Assembly (NCBI GenBank): GCA_050247895.1
Contig: JBFWTJ010000058.1
Span: 1-15,947, forward strand
DNA length: 15,947 nt
Source of the DNA: CAVPEW01 sp050247895
Lineage (GTDB): Bacteria; Actinomycetota; Acidimicrobiia; Acidimicrobiales; VFJN01
Direction of reading: 5' to 3'
This document shows positions 13,274 through 15,947 of the stretch, piece by piece (position 1 is the stretch's first letter; each line of letters opens with the position of its first letter). Below the pieces are notes generated by a model that did not search any database, was not told the origin of the DNA, and was given only the letters and a program-made list of their open reading frames with translations. The translations under genes were made by a program, and so were the position numbers.

Positions 13274-14353
13274 ATGGAAGACGTCGTCCTGGCGGTGCTG
13301 GCCGTCGCTTCCCTCGTCGCCGCGGTGATGTGGGGTCGCTCCTCCCGCCGGCTGCAGCGCGTCTGGTTGCGGATCGAGGACGAGCAGGGTCCCCAGTCCG
13401 AGGCGACGCTGCTCGCCCGGTCGATGTTCCGCCGGGAGCTGCACGCCGCCCTCCTGTACTCGGTGCTGGGTGCCGCGGTGGCCATCGTGGCCGCGTCGGC
13501 CGAGCGGCGGGCCGACCTGGCCCTGCTGGCGGTGGCCCTGCCCATCGCCGCGTCGCTGGCCTTCGCCCGGGACTTCCCCCGCTTCGCCCGCCTGGCCGAG
13601 AGCCGCTCGATGCTCGAACGGCGGGCGGAGGAGGTCCTGTCCCAGGAGGAGCTGGCGCCGCGGCGCTGGGCCGCCCGCCTGGCCCCCGAGGACCTGCCCG
13701 ACTTCGCCGGCTTCGAGCTCGGCCGGGTGTACCAGGCCGGCACCGGCATGATGGCCGGGGACTTCTACGACGTGTTCCGGGTCGCGCCGACGCGGATCGC
13801 GGCGGTGATCGGCGACGTGACCGGGCACGGCATCGAGCCGTCGATCACCGCCTTCCAGGCCAAGTACCTGCTGCGGGTGTTCCTCCGCCAGTTCCGCGAC
13901 CCGGCCCAGGCCCTGGAGGAGCTGAACCGCCAGATGTCGGCCCTGGAGCGCACCGAGGAGTTCATCTCGATGTGCGTGGTGGTGTTCGACGTGGACGCGG
14001 GCACCTTGCGGGTGGCCTCGGCGGGTCACCCGGCGGCCTGGCTGTGGCACGAGCGTGACGTGCGCCCGCTGCGCTCGACGGGTCCGCTGGTGATGCTGGA
14101 CCCCGAGGCGTCCTACACCAGCCGCGAGATCCCCCTGGACCACGGCGACATGCTCCTGCTCTACACCGACGGGCTGGCCGAGGCCCGCAGCGGCGAGCAG
14201 CTCTTCGGCGAGGAGCGGATCGCCAACGCCCTGCGCCGGGACCCGGGCGCGGCGCCCGACGTGCTGGCCAAGACGTTGCTCGAGGCGGCCCGGGACTTCG
14301 CCACCGAGCCCATCTCCGACGACATCGCCATCCTGGCCATCCGGCGCGCCTGA
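13274..14353 (+). CDS. Membrane-anchored SpoIIE/RsbU-type PP2C serine phosphatase
   Basis: Probable protein Ser/Thr phosphatase of the PPM (SpoIIE) class, which typically dephosphorylates an anti-sigma-factor antagonist. The 359-residue product has a hydrophobic N-terminal helix (about 4-20), then two more membrane segments (about 57-75 and 81-97), so the sensor part is mostly membrane. The catalytic domain covers about 145-357, with metal-binding aspartates in AGDFYD (Asp163), GDVTGHG (Asp181), LYTDGLAEAR (Asp299) and SDDIAIL (Asp350). AGDFYD replaces the more usual GGDFYD by one residue. No PAS, GAF or HAMP domain is visible. No anti-sigma kinase or STAS-domain antagonist lies next to it, so its partner is outside the window. 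It has its own promoter and possibly an upstream response-regulator array. Confidence 0.92.
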   Translation: MEDVVLAVLAVASLVAAVMWGRSSRRLQRVWLRIEDEQGPQSEATLLARSMFRRELHAALLYSVLGAAVAIVAASAERRADLALLAVALPIAASLAFARDFPRFARLAESRSMLERRAEEVLSQEELAPRRWAARLAPEDLPDFAGFELGRVYQAGTGMMAGDFYDVFRVAPTRIAAVIGDVTGHGIEPSITAFQAKYLLRVFLRQFRDPAQALEELNRQMSALERTEEFISMCVVVFDVDAGTLRVASAGHPAAWLWHERDVRPLRSTGPLVMLDPEASYTSREIPLDHGDMLLLYTDGLAEARSGEQLFGEERIANALRRDPGAAPDVLAKTLLEAARDFATEPISDDIAILAIRRA

Positions 14354-14359
14354 CCCGGG

Positions 14360-14375
14360 GGCCGACCTGTCGGCC
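14360..14375 (+). terminator. Possible terminator hairpin after the phosphatase gene
   Basis: GGCCGA and TCGGCC form a perfect 6-base stem with the loop CCTG, 7 bases after the stop codon. There is no U-tract. The right arm reaches the expected -35 position of the next gene, so an operator role is also possible. Confidence 0.4.
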
Positions 14376-14389
14376 GCCGCGGGGGTCGG

Positions 14390-14395
14390 TACGCT
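14390..14395 (+). promoter_or_regulatory. Putative -10 element of the acyl-CoA carboxylase gene (TACGCT)
   Basis: TACGCT ends 6 bases before GTG 14402, the same leaderless arrangement as for ispH and the DUF512 gene. It lies in the 48-base gap after the phosphatase gene. Confidence 0.45.
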
Positions 14396-14401
14396 CGGCG
14401 C

Positions 14402-15943
14402 GTGACCCACGACGCGGAGACGCTGCGGGCGCAGCTGGCCAAGCGCAGGGAGCGGGCCCTGGCCGGGAACCTCCACCGCGAGGCGGCCAAGCTCGAACGG
14501 CAGGGCAAGCTGTTCGTGCGGGACCGGCTCGCCCTGCTGCTCGACGAGGGGTCGTTCGTCGAGGACGCGCTGCTGGCCAACTCGGACGCCGACGACCTGC
14601 CCGCCGACGGGGTGGTGACCGGCTCGGGCCGGATCGACGGCCGCCCGGTGGCGGTGATGGCCAACGACCCGACGGTCAAGGCCGGCTCGTGGGGAGCCCG
14701 GACGGTGGAGAAGATCGTCCGGCTGACCGAGCGGGCCCTGGCCCAGGAGCTCCCGGTGTTCTGGCTGGTCGACTCGGCGGGGGCCCGCATCACCGACCAG
14801 GTCGAGCTGTTCCCCGGGCGGCGGGGCGCGGGCCGGATCTTCCACAACCAGATCCGGCTGTCGGGCCGGGTGCCCCAGATCTGCTGCCTGTTCGGCCCGT
14901 CGGCAGCGGGGGGTGCCTACATCCCGGCGTTCTGCGACGTCGTGGTGATGGTCGAGGGGAACGCCTCGATGTACCTGGGTTCGCCCCGGATGGCGGCGAT
15001 GGTGATCGGGGAGACCACGACCCTCGAGGAGATGGGCGGGGCCCGGATGCACGCCACCGTGTCGGGTTGCGGCGACAACCTGGCCGTGGACGACGCCGAT
15101 GCCATCGCCCAGGCGCGGGCGCTGTTCTCGTACCTGCCGTCGACCTGGCGCGACGCGCCGCCCCGCTACGAGCCGGTCCCTCCGGCCCGCGAGCTGCGGG
15201 CGGAGGTGGTCCCGGCCGACGAGCGGGCCGCCTACGACATGCACGCGGTGGTCGAGGCCCTGGTCGACGCGGAGAGCTTCTTCGAGGTGAAGCCGGAGTT
15301 CGCACCCGAGCTGATCTGCGGGTTCGGCCTCCTCGAGGGCCGCCCCGTGGGCGTGGTGGCCAACAACCCCCAGGTCAAGGGCGGCGTCCTGTTCGTGGAC
15401 TCGTCGGACAAGGCGGCCCGGTTCGTGTGGTGGTGCGACGCCTTCAACGTGCCGCTGCTCTTCCTGGCCGACGTCCCGGGCTTCATGATCGGCACCGAGG
15501 TCGAGCGCCAGGGGATCATCCGCCACGGGGCCAAGATGGTCACCGCGGTGTCGGAGGCCACGGTGCCCAAGATCTCGGTCGTGGTCCGCAAGGCGTACGG
15601 CGCCGGGCTCTACGCCATGTCCGGCCCGGCCTTCGAACCGGAGGCGACCCTGGCCCTGCCCACGGCCCGGATCGCGGTGATGGGACCGGAGGCCGCGGTC
15701 AACGCCGTGTTCGCCAACCGGATCGAGTCGATCGCCGATCCCGACGAGCGGGCCGCGTTCGTCGACGAGCAGCGCCGGATCTACGAGGAGGACGTCGACC
15801 TGTTCCGCCTGGCGTCGGACCTGGTGATCGACGGGATCGTCGACTTCGGCGACCTGCGGGGCGAGCTGGTGCGCCGGTTCGCGCTGGCCGAGGGCAAGGA
15901 CCGGCCCCGCCGTCCCCAGCGCCACGGCGTCCCGCCGGTCTGA
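14402..15943 (+). CDS. Acyl-CoA carboxylase, beta (carboxyltransferase) subunit
   Basis: Transfers the carboxyl group from biotin to an acyl-CoA. The 513-residue product has both crotonase-like halves. The N-half (about 25-265) has DRLALLLDEGSF, the CoA-side segment SAGARITDQVELFPG and the oxyanion glycines in GPSAAGGAYIPAFCD (165-179). The C-half (about 265-500) has NNPQVKGGVLFVDSSDKAARF, FLADVPGFMIGTEVERQG and RKAYGAGLYAMSGPAF (396-411). There is no zinc ribbon, so it is not an AccD of the E. coli type. The segments FPGRRGAGRIFHNQ and GSPRMAAMVIGE...GGARMH remind me of methylcrotonyl/short-branched acyl-CoA carboxylases more than of propionyl-CoA carboxylase; the substrate is not decided. 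The biotin-carrying alpha subunit is not in the window. The gene ends 4 bases before the window edge. Confidence 0.92.
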   Translation: MTHDAETLRAQLAKRRERALAGNLHREAAKLERQGKLFVRDRLALLLDEGSFVEDALLANSDADDLPADGVVTGSGRIDGRPVAVMANDPTVKAGSWGARTVEKIVRLTERALAQELPVFWLVDSAGARITDQVELFPGRRGAGRIFHNQIRLSGRVPQICCLFGPSAAGGAYIPAFCDVVVMVEGNASMYLGSPRMAAMVIGETTTLEEMGGARMHATVSGCGDNLAVDDADAIAQARALFSYLPSTWRDAPPRYEPVPPARELRAEVVPADERAAYDMHAVVEALVDAESFFEVKPEFAPELICGFGLLEGRPVGVVANNPQVKGGVLFVDSSDKAARFVWWCDAFNVPLLFLADVPGFMIGTEVERQGIIRHGAKMVTAVSEATVPKISVVVRKAYGAGLYAMSGPAFEPEATLALPTARIAVMGPEAAVNAVFANRIESIADPDERAAFVDEQRRIYEEDVDLFRLASDLVIDGIVDFGDLRGELVRRFALAEGKDRPRRPQRHGVPPV

Positions 15944-15947
15944 CGCG

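Noticed and set aside
13097..15925. A very long open frame on the minus strand (942 codons) opposite der, the phosphatase and the carboxylase
   Set aside because: Its translation is His/Gly/Arg/Pro-rich without any domain, and it mirrors three clearly real plus-strand genes. Long antisense open frames are expected when the sense codons have very high third-position GC.
1..15947. A defence island, prophage, biosynthetic cluster or other new multi-gene system
   Set aside because: Every gene is either a recognised housekeeping family or an isolated protein of unknown role. There are no integrases, transposases, direct-repeat borders, CRISPR repeats or composition shifts that I can see.

Overview
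The window is very GC-rich, densely packed chromosomal DNA. The gene set (ScpA/ScpB, AroH-type chorismate mutase, MEP-pathway IspH, a DUF512-type radical SAM protein next to Der, an acyl-CoA carboxylase beta subunit) and the 4-base start/stop overlaps fit an actinobacterium. My best guess is the class Acidimicrobiia; this rests on protein style and gene order and was not checked by a search. No mobile element, CRISPR array, rRNA or tRNA was seen. No gene-free stretch exceeds about 120 bases.

Layout. (1) 3-407: 3' part of an HD-domain protein gene that begins outside the window. (2) 432-1415, minus strand: trpS, interrupted by an in-frame TAG at 768-770. (3) 1532-3773, plus: scpA-scpB-rluB, each joined by a 4-base overlap. 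(4) 3755-4417, minus: an AlkB-like dioxygenase whose tail overlaps the tail of rluB. (5) 4498-7229, plus: aroH-tyrA-aroA, covering chorismate synthesis (the EPSP step) and the branch to tyrosine. (6) 7303-9257, plus: cmk, plsC and a small lipoprotein gene. (7) 9337-10368, minus: ispH. (8) 10450-13172, plus: a PDZ/radical SAM (DUF512) gene overlapping der. (9) 13274-14353: a membrane-anchored SpoIIE/RsbU-type phosphatase. (10) 14402-15943: an acyl-CoA carboxylase carboxyltransferase subunit.

Most genes are core housekeeping: chromosome segregation, 23S rRNA modification, aromatic amino acids, CMP recycling, phospholipid synthesis, isoprenoid synthesis and ribosome assembly. I found no convincing undescribed multi-gene system.

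Three signals stand out. First, the amber codon in the normally essential trpS, exactly where the family usually has a lysine. Second, all nine genes that open a transcription unit carry a TANNNT hexamer 6-10 bases before the start codon and no clear Shine-Dalgarno, so near-leaderless transcription seems to be the local rule; this pattern also decides several start codons. Third, four CTGA-led units at an exact 11-base period (13169-13212) lie upstream of the phosphatase promoter and resemble a response-regulator binding array.
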